64,000 bases of DNA, from assembly GCF_037042905.1 (NCBI RefSeq), contig NC_087249.1, positions 8,862,001 to 8,926,000 on the forward strand. Reading direction: 5' to 3'. The notes beneath the pieces were generated by a model, which saw only the letters and a list, made by a program, of their open reading frames with translations, had not been told where the DNA came from and searched no databases. Of the stretch, positions 24,711 through 38,981 are shown piece by piece (the stretch's first letter is position 1; each line of letters begins with the position of its first letter). A program made the translations under genes and the position numbers. This DNA is from Lytechinus pictus (lineage: Eukaryota > Echinodermata > Echinoidea > Temnopleuroida > Toxopneustidae).

Positions 24711-26581
24711 TCTTCTTTGCATTGACGCCCAATGGCGACAATGCATTGTTCTTGTTCCGTATTCCTATTCCGTCGTCTTTGCATTGACGCCCAATGGCGA
24801 CAATGCATTGTTCTTGTTCCGTATTCCTATTCCGTCGTCTTCTTCTTCTTCTGCTTCTTCCACAAAATCCCATTTGTTTAACACATGGTTTTTGTTAGCT
24901 CTACCCTGGCTCCGTCCCTCATTCAAATTCATCCAAACTTTGTAGACATGTTGTCCAGCATCCCTAGTTGTGCACCTCGTCTTCCATTTTCCAAAATCAC
25001 TCATGCATGACCATCAAGGCGCCATTTTGTAAATTTCAAGTCCATTTGCATACCATTACTAATCTCGTCCTAACTCCCGCATCCTGCATGCTACAAACTT
25101 CTAACAAATTCCTATAGATAGTCAAAGAGTTGCTCCATCATTTGCGACGTATCACCTGACCTTCAAAATGCCATCTTCATGCCCTAAATTCAAATCCGAA
25201 ATAGCCTTCCTTCAAAAACTTCATATTTATTGAAATGTAAAGTCAAAAAATCCTAAAATGGCCATAACTTTCTTGTTTTTATTCAATTCGAGCTAATATT
25301 TTCAGGAATTATTACAGGCAACATATCATACTTAGGAGTTAGTTTTCACGCATCATTGACCTTCCGGTATTGAAATAGCGCCCTCTAAAGTTTCAAAAAC
25401 GCTTACCTTTGAATGCTCCTCATTGCGTCATGCATGGCCAAACCCGTACCCTTTTTTAGATTTAGGGTGTTCAAGATATGCCCTTTCATGCCATTTAGAA
25501 AAATATATACCTTACCACTGACGAAATATCTGAAAAATGCTCCCGAAAATCAGCAAAATACGCAAAAATGCACTATAATGCCAGCACAACTTCAACTTGC
25601 TCTTATTTCCTTATTATTGATGCTTATCCTTTCTTACTTTGCAGATATGAGTATTGATATATACTCTAACCGTTCGTCAACCTTTTGTGACAGAAACTGA
25701 CATAGAGCTCACGTCAGCTTAAAATTATTGTGAAAAACTGTCATTTTTAATGTCTTTCTTTATATGGCATTTACTTCCGGTCTATTGCCTGCGCACAAAT
25801 AAAAGTGGTATCAATGTCACCGCATTGGAATGCTCTTTCCACCGATACCAAATACGACATAGGTTACAACAGAAAATTTCAAGATAAGCCAATCTGAACA
25901 CATGGTATACTGCTCACAATGCACATATTATCAACAATAAAATTGTACATAATGTCTATGGCATAACGTATTATGCATGCACATTCTTCTGCTATGTACT
26001 TTACACTGAGTTACGTTTATGAACTGTCAGGGATATTTGTATGCTTATTCATATCACTCTCTCTGTGTCTTTCTCTCCCTTCTCTCTCTTTGTTGAGCGG
26101 CCATGGACATAAAATGGACGAAATCTGTTTGACTCGAGAATGCAACTTCCTATGGAGGGCATAATGTCCTAAATCCACTTTGATTAACATGTAATTTTTT
26201 TAAATTCCTCCCCTGCCTCCGCTCCTCATCCAAATTCATTTGGCAGATATGTTGTCGATGATGCATTAGTGTGTACCTCTTATTTCATTTTCTAAAATCA
26301 TTCATACATGACAGTGCATGCGCCATTTTGAGTGAGTGACATCATCATCACTCTCATTTGGATGTAACTGGCTCGTTCATATAACTATTTTGTTTAAAAT
26401 AAGCGAAACTTTGAAATGTCATAACTTTCTTATTTTACATCCGATTTTGATGAAATTTTCAGCTTTGTGCTTGTCTGAATTTTCGCTATTGATTCAAATC
26501 AACATTTTTCTGAGGTGGAGTTGACCTTTCAATCAGACGCGTCAATGCATGCACATCGTTCTGAAACGATTGCAGTTCTAG
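24711..26581 (+). repeat. Array unit 8, long subtype, two minisatellite copies
   Basis: Minisatellite copies start at 24718 and 24780. The 95-codon frame at 25413-25700 is intact. The first ~750 bp after the minisatellite match unit 15 at an offset of 12504 bp. Confidence 0.9.
24717..24839 (+). repeat. 60-bp minisatellite, 2 copies (unit 8)
   Basis: Copies start at 24718 and 24780, both with the CAAT loop. Confidence 0.9.
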
Positions 26582-28333
26582 TCTTCTTCTTCTTCTTCTT
26601 CTTCCACAAAATCCCATTTGTTTAACACATGGTTTTTGTTAACTCTACCCTGGCTCCGTCCCTCATCCAAATTCATCCAAACTTTGTAGACATGTTGTCC
26701 AGCATCCTTAGTTGTGCACCTCGTCTTCCATTTTCCAAAATCACTCATGCATGACCATCAAGGCGCCATTTTGTATATTTCAAGTCAATTTGCATACCAT
26801 TACTAATCTCGTCCTAACTCCCGCATAATGCATGCTACAAACTTCTAACAAATTGCTATAGATAGTCAAAGAGTTGTTCCATCATTTGCGACGTATAACC
26901 CGACCTTCAAAATGCCATCTCCATGCCCTAAATTCAAATCCGAAATAGCCTTCCTTCAAAAACTTCATATTTATTGAAATGTAAAGTCAAAAAATCGTAA
27001 AATGGCCATAACTTTCTTGTTTTTATTCAATTCGAGCTCATATTTTCAGGAATTAATACAGGCAACATATTATACTTACGAGTCAGTTTTCACGCATCAT
27101 TGATTTTCCGGTATTGAAATAGCGCCCTCTAAAGTTTCAAAAACGCTTACGTTTGAATGCTCCTCATTGCGTCATGCATGGCCAAACCCGTACCCTTTTT
27201 TAGATTTAGGGTGTTCAAGATATGCCCTTTCATGCCATTTAGAAAAATATATACCTTACAGCTGACGAAATATCTGAAAAATGCCTCCGAAAATCAGCAA
27301 AATACGCAAAAATGCACTATAATGCCAGCACAACTTCAACTTGCTCTTATTTCCTTATTATTGAAGCTTATCCTTTCTAACTTGGCAGATATGAGTATTG
27401 ATATATACTTTAACCGTTCGTCAACCCTTTGTGACATAAACTGACATAGAGCTGACGTCAGCTTAAAATTATTGTGAAAAACTGTCATTTTTAATGTCTT
27501 TCTTTTTATGGCATTTACTTCCGGTCTATTGCTTGCACACACATAAAAGGGGTATCAATGTCACCGCACGGACAAGCTCTTTCCACTGATACCAAATACG
27601 ACATAGGTTACAACAGAAAATTTCAAGATAAGCCAATCTGAACACATGGTATACTACTCAAAATGCACACATCATCAACAACAGAATTGTACACAATGTC
27701 TATGGCATAACGTATTATGCATGCATATCGTTCTGATACGTACTTTACACTGAGTTACGTTAATGAACTGTCACGGAAATTTGTATGCTTATTCATATCA
27801 CTCTCTCTGTGTCTTTCTCTCCCTTCTCTCTCTTCGTTGAGCGGCCATATGGTCTAAAAATGGACGAAATCTGTTTGACTCGAGAATGTAACTTGCTATG
27901 GAGGGCAAAATGTACCAAAATCCTGTTTGATTAACATGTAGTTTTTGTAAGTCCTCCCCTGACTCCGCTCCTCATCCAAATTCATTCCGATTTGGTAGAC
28001 ATGTTGTCCATGATCAATTATTGTGTATCTCTTATTTCATTTTCTAAAATCATTCATGCATGACAGTGCATGCGCCATTTTGAGTGAGTGACATCATCAT
28101 CTCTCTCATTTGGATGTAACTGGCTCGTTCATATAACTATTTTGTTAAAAATAAGCGAAACTTTGAAATGTCAAAACTTTCTTATTTTACATCCGATTTT
28201 GATGAAATTTTCAGCATTGTGCTTGTCTGATTTTTCCCCATTGATTCGAATGAACATTTTTCTGAGGTGGACTTGACCTTTCAATCAGACGCGTCAATGC
28301 ATGCACATCGTTCTGAAACGATTGCAGTTCTAG
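26582..28333 (+). repeat. Array unit 9, long subtype
   Basis: It starts with a TTC tract. The 95-codon frame at 27157-27444 is intact. It matches unit 16 at an offset of 12397 bp beginning right after the TTC tract. The CTAG end is at 28330-28333. Confidence 0.9.
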
Positions 28334-29902
28334 TCTTCTTCTTCTTCTTCTTCCACAAAATCCCATTTGTTTAACACATGGTTTTTGTTAGCTCTGCCCT
28401 GGCTCTGTCCCTCATCCAAATTCATCCAAACTTTGTAGACATGTTGTCCAGCATCCCTAGTTGTGCCCCTTGTCTTCCTTTTTCCAAAATCACTCATGCA
28501 TGACCATCTAGGCGCCATTTTGTAAATTTCAAGTCCATTTGCATACCATTACTAATCTCGTCCTAACTCCCGCATCCTGCATGCTACAAACTTCTAACAA
28601 ATTGCTATAGATAGTCAAAGAGTTGCTCCATCATCTGCGACGTATAACCTGACCTTCAAAATGCCATCTTCATGCCCTAAATTCAAATCCGAAATAGCCT
28701 TCCTTTAAAAACGTCACATTTATTGAAATGTAAAGTCAAAAAATCGTAAAATGGCCATAACTTGATTTTTTTTATTCATTTCGAGCTCATATTTTAAGGA
28801 ATTGATACTTGTACCATATCATACTTACGACTTAGTTTTCACGCATCACTGAATTTTCGTTACTGAAATAGCGCCCTCTAAAGTTTCAAAAACGCTTATC
28901 TTTGAATGCTCCTCATTTCGTCATGCATGGCCAAACCCGTACCCTTTTTTAGATTTAGGGTGTTCAAGATATGCTCTTTCATGCCATTTAGAAAAATATA
29001 TACCTTACCGCTGACAAAATATCTGAAAAATGCTCCCGAAAATCAGCAAAATACGCAAAAATGCACTATAATGCCAGCACAACTTCAACTTGCTCTTATT
29101 TCCTTATTATTGAAGCTTATCCTTTCTAACTTGGCAGATATGAGTATTGATATATACTTCAACCGTTCGTCAACCTTTTGTAACAGAAACTGACAAAAAT
29201 CTGACGTCAGCTTAAAATTATTGTGCAAAACCTTCATTTTTAATGTTTTTCTTTATATGGCATTTACTTCCGGTCTATTGCTTGAGCACAAATAAAAGGG
29301 GTATCAATGTCACCGCATTTGAATGCTCTTTCCAGTGATACCAAATATAACATAGGTTACAACAGAAAATTTCAAGATAAGCCAATCTGAACACATGGTA
29401 TACTACTCAGAATGCACACATTATCAACAACAGAATTGTACACAATGTCTATGGCATAACGTATTATGCATGCACATCGTTCTGCTATGTACTTTACACT
29501 GAGTTACGTTAATGAACTGTCAGGGAAATGTGTATGCTTATCCATATCATTCCGATTTGGTAGACATGTTGTCCATGATGCATTATTGTGTACCTCTTAT
29601 TTCATTTTCTAAAATCATTCATGCATGACAGTGCATGCACCATTTTGAGTGAGTGACATCATCATCTCTCTCATTTGCATGTAACTGGCTCGTTCATAAT
29701 TAAAACTATTTTGTTAGAAATAAGCGAAACTTTGAAATGTCATAACTTTCTTATTTTAAATCCGATTTTGATGAAATTTTCAGCATTTCGCTTGTCTGAT
29801 TTTTCCCTATTGATTCAAATCAACATTTTTCTGAGGTAGACTTGACCTTTCAATCAGACGCGTCAATGCATGCACATCGTTCTGAAACGATTGCAGTTCT
29901 AG
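28334..29902 (+). repeat. Array unit 10, short subtype
   Basis: The short-subtype deletion is near 29545. The 95-codon frame at 28906-29193 is intact. It matches unit 17 at an offset of 12397 bp. The CTAG end at 29899-29902 is followed directly by TTGCATTGACGC. Confidence 0.9.
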
Positions 29903-30232
29903 TTGCATTGACGCCCAACGGCGACAATGCATTGTTCTTGTTCCGTATTCCTATTCCGTCGTCTTCTTCTTCTTCTTTGCATTGACGCCCACTGGCGACA
30001 ATGCATTGTTCTTGTTCCGTATTCCTATTCCGTCGTCTTTGCATTGACGCCCACTGGCGACAATGCATTGTTCTTGTTCCGTATTCCTATTCCGTCGTCT
30101 TCTTCTTTGCATTGACGCCCACTGGCGACAATGCATTGTTCTTGTTCCGTATTCCTATTCCGTCGTCTTCTTTGCATTGACGCCCACTGGCGACAATGCA
30201 TTGTTCTTGTTCCGTATTCCTATTCCGTCGTC
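29903..30232 (+). repeat. 60-bp minisatellite, 5 copies (unit 11)
   Basis: Copies start at 29904, 29978, 30040, 30108 and 30173. The first has the CAAC loop and the others CACT. The spacing pattern of copies 1-5 (74, 62, 68, 65) repeats that of the first five copies of unit 1, so the two clusters are probably related by direct copying. Confidence 0.9.
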
Positions 30233-31986
30233 TTCTTCTTCTTCTTCTTCTGCTTCTTCCACAAAATCCCATTTGTTTAACACATGGTGTTTGTTAGCTC
30301 TGCCCTGGCTCCGTCCCTCATCCAAATTCATCCAAACTTGGTAGACATGTTGTCCAGCATCCCTAGTTGTGCCCCTCGTCTTCCTTTTTTCAAAATCACT
30401 CATGCATGACCATCTAGGCGCCATTTTGTAAATTTCAAGTCCATTTGCATACCATTACTAATCTCGTCCTAACTCCCGCATCCTGCATTCTACAGACTTC
30501 TAACAAATTGCTATAGATAGTCAAAGAGTTGTTCCATCATTTGCGACGTATAACCTGACCTTCAAAATGCCATCTTCATGCCCTAAATTCAAATCCGAAA
30601 TAGCCTTCCTTCAAAAACGTCATATTTATTGAAATGTAAAGTAAAAAAATCGTAAAATGGCCATAACTTTCTTGTTTTTATTCATTTCGAGCTCATATTT
30701 TTAGGAATTGATACTGGTACCATATCATACATAGGAATTAGTTTTCACGCATCACTAAATTTCCGTTACTGAAATAGCGCCCTCTAAAGTTTCAAAAACG
30801 CTTATCTTTGAATGCTCCTCATTGCGTCATGCATGGCCAAACCCGTACCCTTTTTTAGATTTAGGGTGTTCAAGATATGCCCTTTCATGCCATTTAGAAA
30901 AAAATATACCTTACCACTGACGAAATATCTGAAAAATGCTCCCGAAAATCAGCAAAATTCGCAAAAATGCACTATAATGCCAGCACAACTTGAACTTGCT
31001 CTTATTTCCTTATTATTGAAGTTTATCCTTTCTAACTTGGCAGATATGAGTATTGATATATACTTCAACCGTTCGTTAACCTTTTGTGACAGAAACTGAC
31101 ATAGAGCTGACGTCAGCTCAAAATTATTGTGCAAAACTGTCATTTTTAATGTCTTTCTTTATATGGCATTTACTTCCGGTCTATTGCTTGCGCAAAAATA
31201 AAAGTGGTATCAATGTCACCGCATTGGAATGCCCTATCCAGTGATACCAAATACGACATAGGTTACAACAGAAAATTTCAAGATAAGCCAATCTGAACAC
31301 ATGGTTTACTACTCACAGTGCGCACATTATCAACAACAGAATTGTACACAATGTCTATGGCATAACGTATTATGCATGCACATCGTTCTGCTATGTACTT
31401 TACACTGAGTTACGTTAATGAACTGTCAGGGAAATTTGTATGCTTATTCATATCACTCTCTGTGTCTTTTTCTCCCTTCTCTCTCTTTGTTGAGCAGCCA
31501 TATGGTCTAAAAATGGACGAAATCTGTTTGACTCGAGAATGTAACTTCCTATGGAGGGCAACATGTACCAAAATCCACTTTGATTAACATGTAATTTTTG
31601 TTAGTCCTCCCCTGCCTCCGCTCCTCATCCAAATTCATTCCGATTTGGTAGACATGTTGTCCATGATGCATTATTCTGTATCTCTTATTTCATTTTCTAA
31701 AATCATTCATGCATGACAGTGCATGCACCATTTTGAGTGAGTGACATCATCATCTCTCTCATTTGGATGTAACTGGCTCGTTCATATAATTCTTTTGTTA
31801 AAAATAAGCGAAACTTTGAAATGTCATAACTTTCTTATTTTACATCCGATTTTGATGAAATTTTCAGCATTGTGCTTGTCTGATTTTTCCCTATTGATTC
31901 AAATCAACATTTTTATGAGGTGGACTTGACCTCTAAATCAGACACGTCAATGCATGCACATCGTAATGAAACGATTGCAGTTCTAG
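29903..31986 (+). repeat. Array unit 11, long subtype, five minisatellite copies
   Basis: This is the longest standard unit, because of five minisatellite copies. The 95-codon frame at 30812-31099 is intact. The rest duplicates unit 6 at an offset of 8848 bp. Confidence 0.9.
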
Positions 31987-33558
31987 TCTTCTTCTTCTTC
32001 TGCTTCTTCCACAAAATCCCATTTGTTTAACACATGGTGTTTGTTAGCTCTGCCCTGGCTCCGTCCCTCATCCAAATTCATCCAAACTTGGTAGACATGT
32101 TGTCCAGCATCCCTAGTTGTGCCCCTCGTCTTCCTTTTTTCAAAATCACTCATGCATGACCATCTAGGCGCCATTTTGTAAATTTCAAGTCCATTTGCAT
32201 ACCATTACTAATCTCGTCCTAACTCCCGCATCCTGCATTCTACAGACTTCTAACAAATTGCTATAGATATTCAAAGAGTTGTTCCATTATTTGCGACGTA
32301 TAACCTGACCTTCAAAATGCCATCTTCATGCCCTAAATTCAAATCCGAAATAGCCTTCCTTCAAAAACGTCATATTTATTGAAATGTAAAGTCAAAAAAT
32401 CGTAAAATGGCCATAACTTTCTTGTTTTTATTCATTTCGAGCTCATATTTTCAGGAATTGATACTGGTACCATATCATACATAGGAATTAGTTTTCACGC
32501 ATCATTATATTTCCGTTACTGAAATAGCGCCCTCTAAAGTTTCAAAAACGCTTATCTTTGAATGCTCCTCATTGCGTCATGCATGGCCAAATCCGTACCT
32601 TTTTTTAGATTTCGGGTGTTCGAGATATGCCCTTTCATGCCATTTAGAAAAAAATATACCTTACCACTGACGAAATATCTGAAAAATGCTCCCGAAAATC
32701 AGCAAAATTCGCAAAAATGCACTATAATGCCAGCACAACTTGAACTTGCTCTTATTTCCTTATTATTGAAGTTTATCCTTTCTAACTTGGCAGATATGAG
32801 TATTGATATATACTTCAACCGTTCGTCAACCTTTTGTAACAGAAACTGACAAAAATCTGACGTCAGCTTAAAATTATTGTGCAAAACTGTCATTTTTAAT
32901 GTCTTTCTTTATATGGCATTTACTTCCGGTCTATTGCTTGCGCACAAATAAAAGTGGTATCAATGTCACCGCATGGAAATGCTCTTTCCACTGATACCAA
33001 ATATGACATAGGTTACAACAGAAAATTTCAAGATAAGCCAATCTGAACACATGGTATACTGCTCACAATGCATATATTATCAACAACAGAATTGTACACA
33101 ATGTCTATGGCATAACGTATTATGCATGCACATCGTTCTGCTACGTACTTTACACTGAGTTACGCTAATGAACTGTCAGGGAAATGTGTATGCTTATCCA
33201 TATCATTCCGATTTGGTAGACATGTTGTCCATGATGCATTATTGTGTACCTCTTATTTCATTTTCTAAAATCATTCATGCATGACAGTGCATGCACCATT
33301 TTGAGTGAGTGACATCATCATCTCTCTCATTTGCATGTAACTGGCTCGTTCATAATTAAAACTATTTTGTTAGAAATAAGCGAAACTTTGAAATGTCATA
33401 ACTTTCTTATTTTAAATCCGATTTTGATGAAATTTTCAGCATTGCGCTTGTCTGATTTTTCCCTATTGATTCAAATCAACATTTTTCTGAGGTAGACTTG
33501 ACCTTTCAATCAGACGCGTCAATGCATGCACATCGTTCTGAAACGATTGCAGTTCTAG
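31987..33558 (+). repeat. Array unit 12, short subtype
   Basis: It duplicates unit 7 at an offset of 8848 bp. The 95-codon frame at 32562-32849 is intact. The CTAG end is at 33555-33558. Confidence 0.9.
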
Positions 33559-35525
33559 TCTTCTTTGCATTGACGCCCAATGGCGACAATGCATTGTTCT
33601 TGTTCCGTATTCCTATTCCGTCGTCTTCTTTGCATTGACGCCCAATGGCGACAATGCATTGTTCTTGTTCCGTATTCCTATTCCGTCGTCTTCTTTGCAT
33701 TGACGCTCAATAGCGACAATGCATTGTTCTTGTTCCGTATTCCTATTCCGTCGTCTTCTTCTTCTTCTTCTTCTTCTTCTTCTTCTTCTTCTTCTTCCAC
33801 CAAATCCCATTTGTTTAACACATGGTTTTTGTTAGCTCTGCCCTGGCTCCGTCCCTCATCCAAATTCATCCAAACTTGGTAGACATGTTGTCCAGCATCC
33901 CTAGTTGTGCCCCTTGTCTTCTTTTTTCAAAAATCATTCATGCATGACCATCCAGGCGCCATTTTGTAAATTTCAAGTCCATTTGCATACCATTACTAAT
34001 CTCGCCCTAACTCCCGCATCCTGCATTCTACAGACTTCTAACAAATTGCTATAGATAGTCAAATAGTTGCCCCATCATTTGCGACGTATAACCTGACCTT
34101 CAAAATGCCATCTTCATGCCCTAAATTCAAATCCGAAATAGCCTTCCTTCAAAAACTTCATATTTATTGAAATGTAAAGTTAAAAAATCGTAAAATGGCC
34201 ATAACTTTCTTGTTTTTATTCAATTTGAGCTCATATATTCAGGAATTGATACTGACAAGATATTATACTACCGACATACTTTTCACGCATCATTGATCTT
34301 CCGGTATTGAAATAGCGCCCTCTAAAGTTTCAAAAACGCTTATCTTTGAATGCTCCTCATTTCGTCATGCATGGCCAAACCCGTACCCTTTTTTAGATTT
34401 AGGGTGTTCAAGATATGCCCTTTCATGCCATTTAGAAAAAAATATACCTTACCACTGACGAAATATCTGAAAAATGCTCCCGAAAATCAGCAAAATACGC
34501 AAAAATGCACTATAATGCCAGCACAACTTCAACTTGCTCTTATTTCCTTATTATTGAAGCTTATCCTTTCTAACTTGGCAGATATGAGTATTGATATATA
34601 CTTCAACCGTTCGTCAACCTTTTGTGACAGAAACTGACATAGAGCTGACGTCAGCTTAAAATTATTGTGAAAAACTGTCATTTTTAATGTCTTTCTTTAT
34701 ATGGCATTTACTTCCGGTCTATTGCTTGCGCACACATGAAAGTGGTATCAATGTCACCGCATTGGAATGCTCTTTCCAGTGATACCAAATACGACATAGG
34801 TTACAACAGAAAATTTCAAGATAAGTCAATCTGAACACATGGTATACTACTCAAAATGCACACATTATCAACAACAGAATTGTACACAATGTCTATAGCA
34901 TAACGTATTATGCATGCACATCGTTCTGCTACGTACTTTACACCGAGTTACGTTCATGAACTGTCAGGGAAAATTGTATGCTTATTCATATCACTCTCTC
35001 TGTGTCTTTCTCTCCCTTCTCTCTCTTTGTTGAGCGGCCATATGGTCTAAAAATGGACGAAATCTGTTTGACTCGAGAATGTAACTTCCTATGGTGGGCA
35101 CAATGAACCAAAATCCACTTTGATTAACATGTAATTTTTGTTAGTCCTCCCCTGCCTCCGCTCCTCATCCAAATTCATTCCGATTTGGTAGACATGTTGT
35201 CCATGATGCATTATTGTGTACCTCTTATTTCATTTTCTAAAATCATTCATGCATGACAGTACATGCGCCATTTTGAGTGAGTGACATCATCATCTCTCTC
35301 ATTTGGATGTAACTGGCTCGTTCATATAACTATTTTGTTAAAAAGAAGCGAAACTTTGAAATTTCATAACTTTCTTATTTTACATCCGATTTTGATGAAA
35401 TTTTCAGCATTGTGCTTGTCTGATTTTCCCTATTGATTCCAATCAAGATTTTTCTGAGGTGAACTTGACCTTTCAATCAGACGCGTCAATGCATGCACAT
35501 CGTTCGGAAACGATTGCAGTTCTAG
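33559..35525 (+). repeat. Array unit 13, long subtype, three minisatellite copies
   Basis: Three minisatellite copies are followed by the longest TTC tract in the array (about 33753-33798). The 95-codon frame at 34350-34637 is intact. The CTAG end is at 35522-35525. Confidence 0.9.
33565..33798 (+). repeat. 60-bp minisatellite, 3 copies, plus long (TTC)n (unit 13)
   Basis: Copies start at 33566, 33631 and 33696. In the third the inner palindrome arms read CGCT and AGCG instead of CGCC and GGCG, so both sides have changed and remain complementary. Confidence 0.9.
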
Positions 35526-37282
35526 TCTTCTTCTTCTGCTTCTTCCACAAAATCCCATTTGTTTAACACATGGTTTTTGTTAGCTCTACCCTGGCTCCGT
35601 CCCTCATCCAAATTCATCCAAACTTTGTAGACATGTTGTCCCGCATCCCTAGTTGTGCACCTCGTCTTCTATTTTCCAAAATCACTCATGCATGACCATC
35701 AAGGCGCCATTTTGTAAATTTCAAGTCCATTTGCATACCATTACTAATCTCGTCCTAACTCCCGCATCCTGCATGCTACAAACTTCTAACAAATTGCTAT
35801 AGATAGTCAAAGAGTTGCTCCATCATTTGCGACGTGTAACCTGACCTTCAAAATGCCATCTTCATGCCCTAAATTCAAATCCGAAATAGCCTTCCTTCAA
35901 AAACTTCATATTTATTGAAACGTAAAGTCAAATAATCGTAAAATGGCCATAACTTTCTTGTTTTTATTCAATTCGAGCTCATATGATTAGGAATTGATAC
36001 TGGCAAAATATCATACAAACGAGTCAGTTTTCACGCATCATTGACCTTTCGTTATTGAAATAGCGCCCTCTAAAGTTTCAAAAACGCTTACGTTTGAATG
36101 CTCCTCATTGCGTCATGCATGGCCAAACCCGTACCCTTTTTTAGATTTAGGGTGTTCAAGATATGCCCTTTCATGCCATTTAGAAAAGTATATACCTTAC
36201 CGCTGACGAAATATCTGAAAAATGCTCCCGAAAATCAGCAAAATACGCAAAAATGCACTATAATGCCAGCACAACTTCAACTTGCTCTTATTTCCTTATT
36301 ATTGAAGCTTATCCTTTCTAACTTAGCAGATATGAGTATTGATATATACTTCAACCGTTCGTTAACCTTTTGTGACAGAAACTGACATAGAGCTGACGTC
36401 AGCTCAAAATTATTGTGCAAAACTGTCATTTTTAATGTCTTTCTTTATATGGCATTTACTTCCGGTCTATTGCTTGCGCAAAAATAAAAGTGGTATCAAT
36501 GTCACCGCATTGGAATGCCCTATCCAGTGATACCAAATACGACATAGGTTACAACAGAAAATTTCAAGATAAGCCAATCTGAACACATGGTTTACTACTC
36601 ACAGTGCACACATTATCAACAACAGAATTGTACACAATGTCTAGGGCATAATGTATTATGCATGCACATCGTTCTGCTATGTACTTTACACTGAGTTACG
36701 TTAATGAACTGTCAGGGAAATGTGTATGCTTATTCATATTACTCTATGTGTCTTTCTCTCCCTTCTCTCTCTTTTATTTCAGCGGCCATATGGTCTAAAA
36801 ATGGCCCAATGGACCAAATCCTTTTGACTTGAGAATGTAACTTCCTATGAAGGGCATAATGTACCAAAATCCACTTTGATTAACATGTAATTTTTGTTAG
36901 TCCTCCCCTGCCTCCGCTCCTCATCCAAATTCATTCCGATTTGGTAGACATGTTGTCCATGATGCATTATTGTGTACCTCTTATTTCATTTTCTAAAATC
37001 ATTCATGCATGACAGTGCATGCACCATTTTGAGTGAGTGACATCATCATCTCTCTCATTTGGATGTAACTGGCTCGTTCATATAACTCTTTTGTTAAAAA
37101 TAAGCGAAACTTTGAAATGTCATAACTTTCTTTTTTTACATCCGATTTTGATGAAATTTTCAGCATTGTGCTTGTCTGATTTTTCCCTATTGAATCAAAT
37201 CAACATTTTTCTCAGGTGGACTTGACCTCTAAATCAAACACGTCAATGCATGCACATCGTAATGAAACGATTGCAGTTCTAG
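35526..37282 (+). repeat. Array unit 14, long subtype
   Basis: It starts with TTC repeats. The 95-codon frame at 36098-36385 is intact. The pre-domain-B stretch has TTTTATTTCAGCGG in place of TTTGTTGAGCGG. The CTAG end is at 37279-37282. Confidence 0.9.
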
Positions 37283-38981
37283 TTGCATTGACGCCCAATG
37301 GCGACAATGCATTGTTCTTGTTCCGTATTCCTATTCCGTCGTCTTCTTCTTCTTCTGCTTCTTCCACAAAATCCCATTTGTTTAACACATGGTTTTTGTT
37401 AGCTCTACCCTGGCTCCGTCCCTCATTCAAATTCATCCAAACTTTGTAGACATGTTGTCCAGCATCCCTAGTTGTGCACCTCGTCTTCCATTTTCCAAAA
37501 TCACTCATGCATGACCATCAAGGCGCCATTTTGTAAATTTCAAGTCCATTTGCATACCATTACTAATCTCGTCCTAACTCCCGCATCCTGCATGCTACAA
37601 ACTTCTAACAAATTCCTATAGATAGTCAAAGAGTTGCTCCATCATTTGCGACGTATCACCTGACCTTCAAAATGCCATCTTCATGCCCTAAATTCAAATC
37701 CGAAATAGCCTTCCTTCAAAAACTTCATATTTATTGAAATGTAAAGTCAAAAAATCCTAAAATGGCCATAACTTTCTTGTTGTTATTCAATTCGAGCTAA
37801 TATTTTCAGGAATTATTACAGGCAACATATCATACTTACGAGTTAGTTTTCACGCATCATTGACCTTCCGGTATTGAAATAGCGCCCTCTAAAGTTTCAA
37901 AAACGCTTACGTTTGAATGCTCCTCATTGCGTCATGCATGGCCAAACCCGTACCCTTTTTTAGATTTAGGGTGTTCAAGATATGCCCTTTCATGCCATTT
38001 AGAAAAATATATACCTTACCACTGACGAAATATCTAAAAAATGCTCCCGAAAATCAGCAAAATACGCAAAAATGCACTATAATGCCAGCACAACTTCAAC
38101 TTGCTCTTATTTCCTTATTATTGAAGCTTATCCTTTCTAACTTGGCAGATATGAGTATTGATATATACTTCAACCGTTCGTCAACATTTTGTAACAGAAA
38201 CTGACAAAAATCTGACGTCAGCTTAAAATTATTGTGCAAAACCTTCATTTTTCATGTCTTTCTTTATATGGCATTTACTTCCGGTCTATTGCTTGCGCAC
38301 AAATAAAAGTGGTATCAATGTCACCGCATTGGAATGCTCTTTCCAGTGATACCAAATACGACATAGGTTACAACAGAAAATTTCAAGATAAATCAATCTG
38401 AACACATGGTATACTGCTCACAATGCACACATTATCAACAACAGAATTGTACACAATGTCTATGGGATCGGTTTCACGCAAAAACGAACTTAACCTATGG
38501 GGTGCAATGTGGTCTAAAATGGTTGACTCGAGAATGTAGCTTCCTATGGAGTGCAAAATCTGCCAAAATCCACTTTGATTAACATGTAATTTGTGTTAGT
38601 CCTCCCCTGCCTCCGCTCCTCATCCAAATTCATTACGATTTGGTAGACATGATGTCCATGTTGCATTATTGTGTACCTCCTATTTAATTTTCTAAAATTA
38701 TTCATGCATGACAGTGCATGCGCCATTTTGAGTGAGTAACATCATCATCTCTCTCATTTGGATATAACTGGCTTGTTCATATAACTATTTTGTTAAAAAT
38801 AAGCGAAACTTTGAAATGTCGTAACTTTCTTATTTTACATCCGATTTTGATGGAATTTTCAGCATTGTGCTTGCCTGATTTTTCCCTATTGATTCAAATC
38901 AACATTTTTCTGAGGTGGACTTGACCTTTCAATCAGACGCGTCAATGCATGCACATCGTTCTGAAACGATTGCAGTTCTAG
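37283..38981 (+). repeat. Array unit 15, variant domain B region, one minisatellite copy
   Basis: One minisatellite copy (37284-37343). The 95-codon frame at 37917-38204 is intact. At about 38463-38560 the usual sequence is replaced by a variant (GGATCGGTTTCACGC) that resembles only unit 1 near 13327. The whole domain B is more diverged than elsewhere. Confidence 0.9.
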
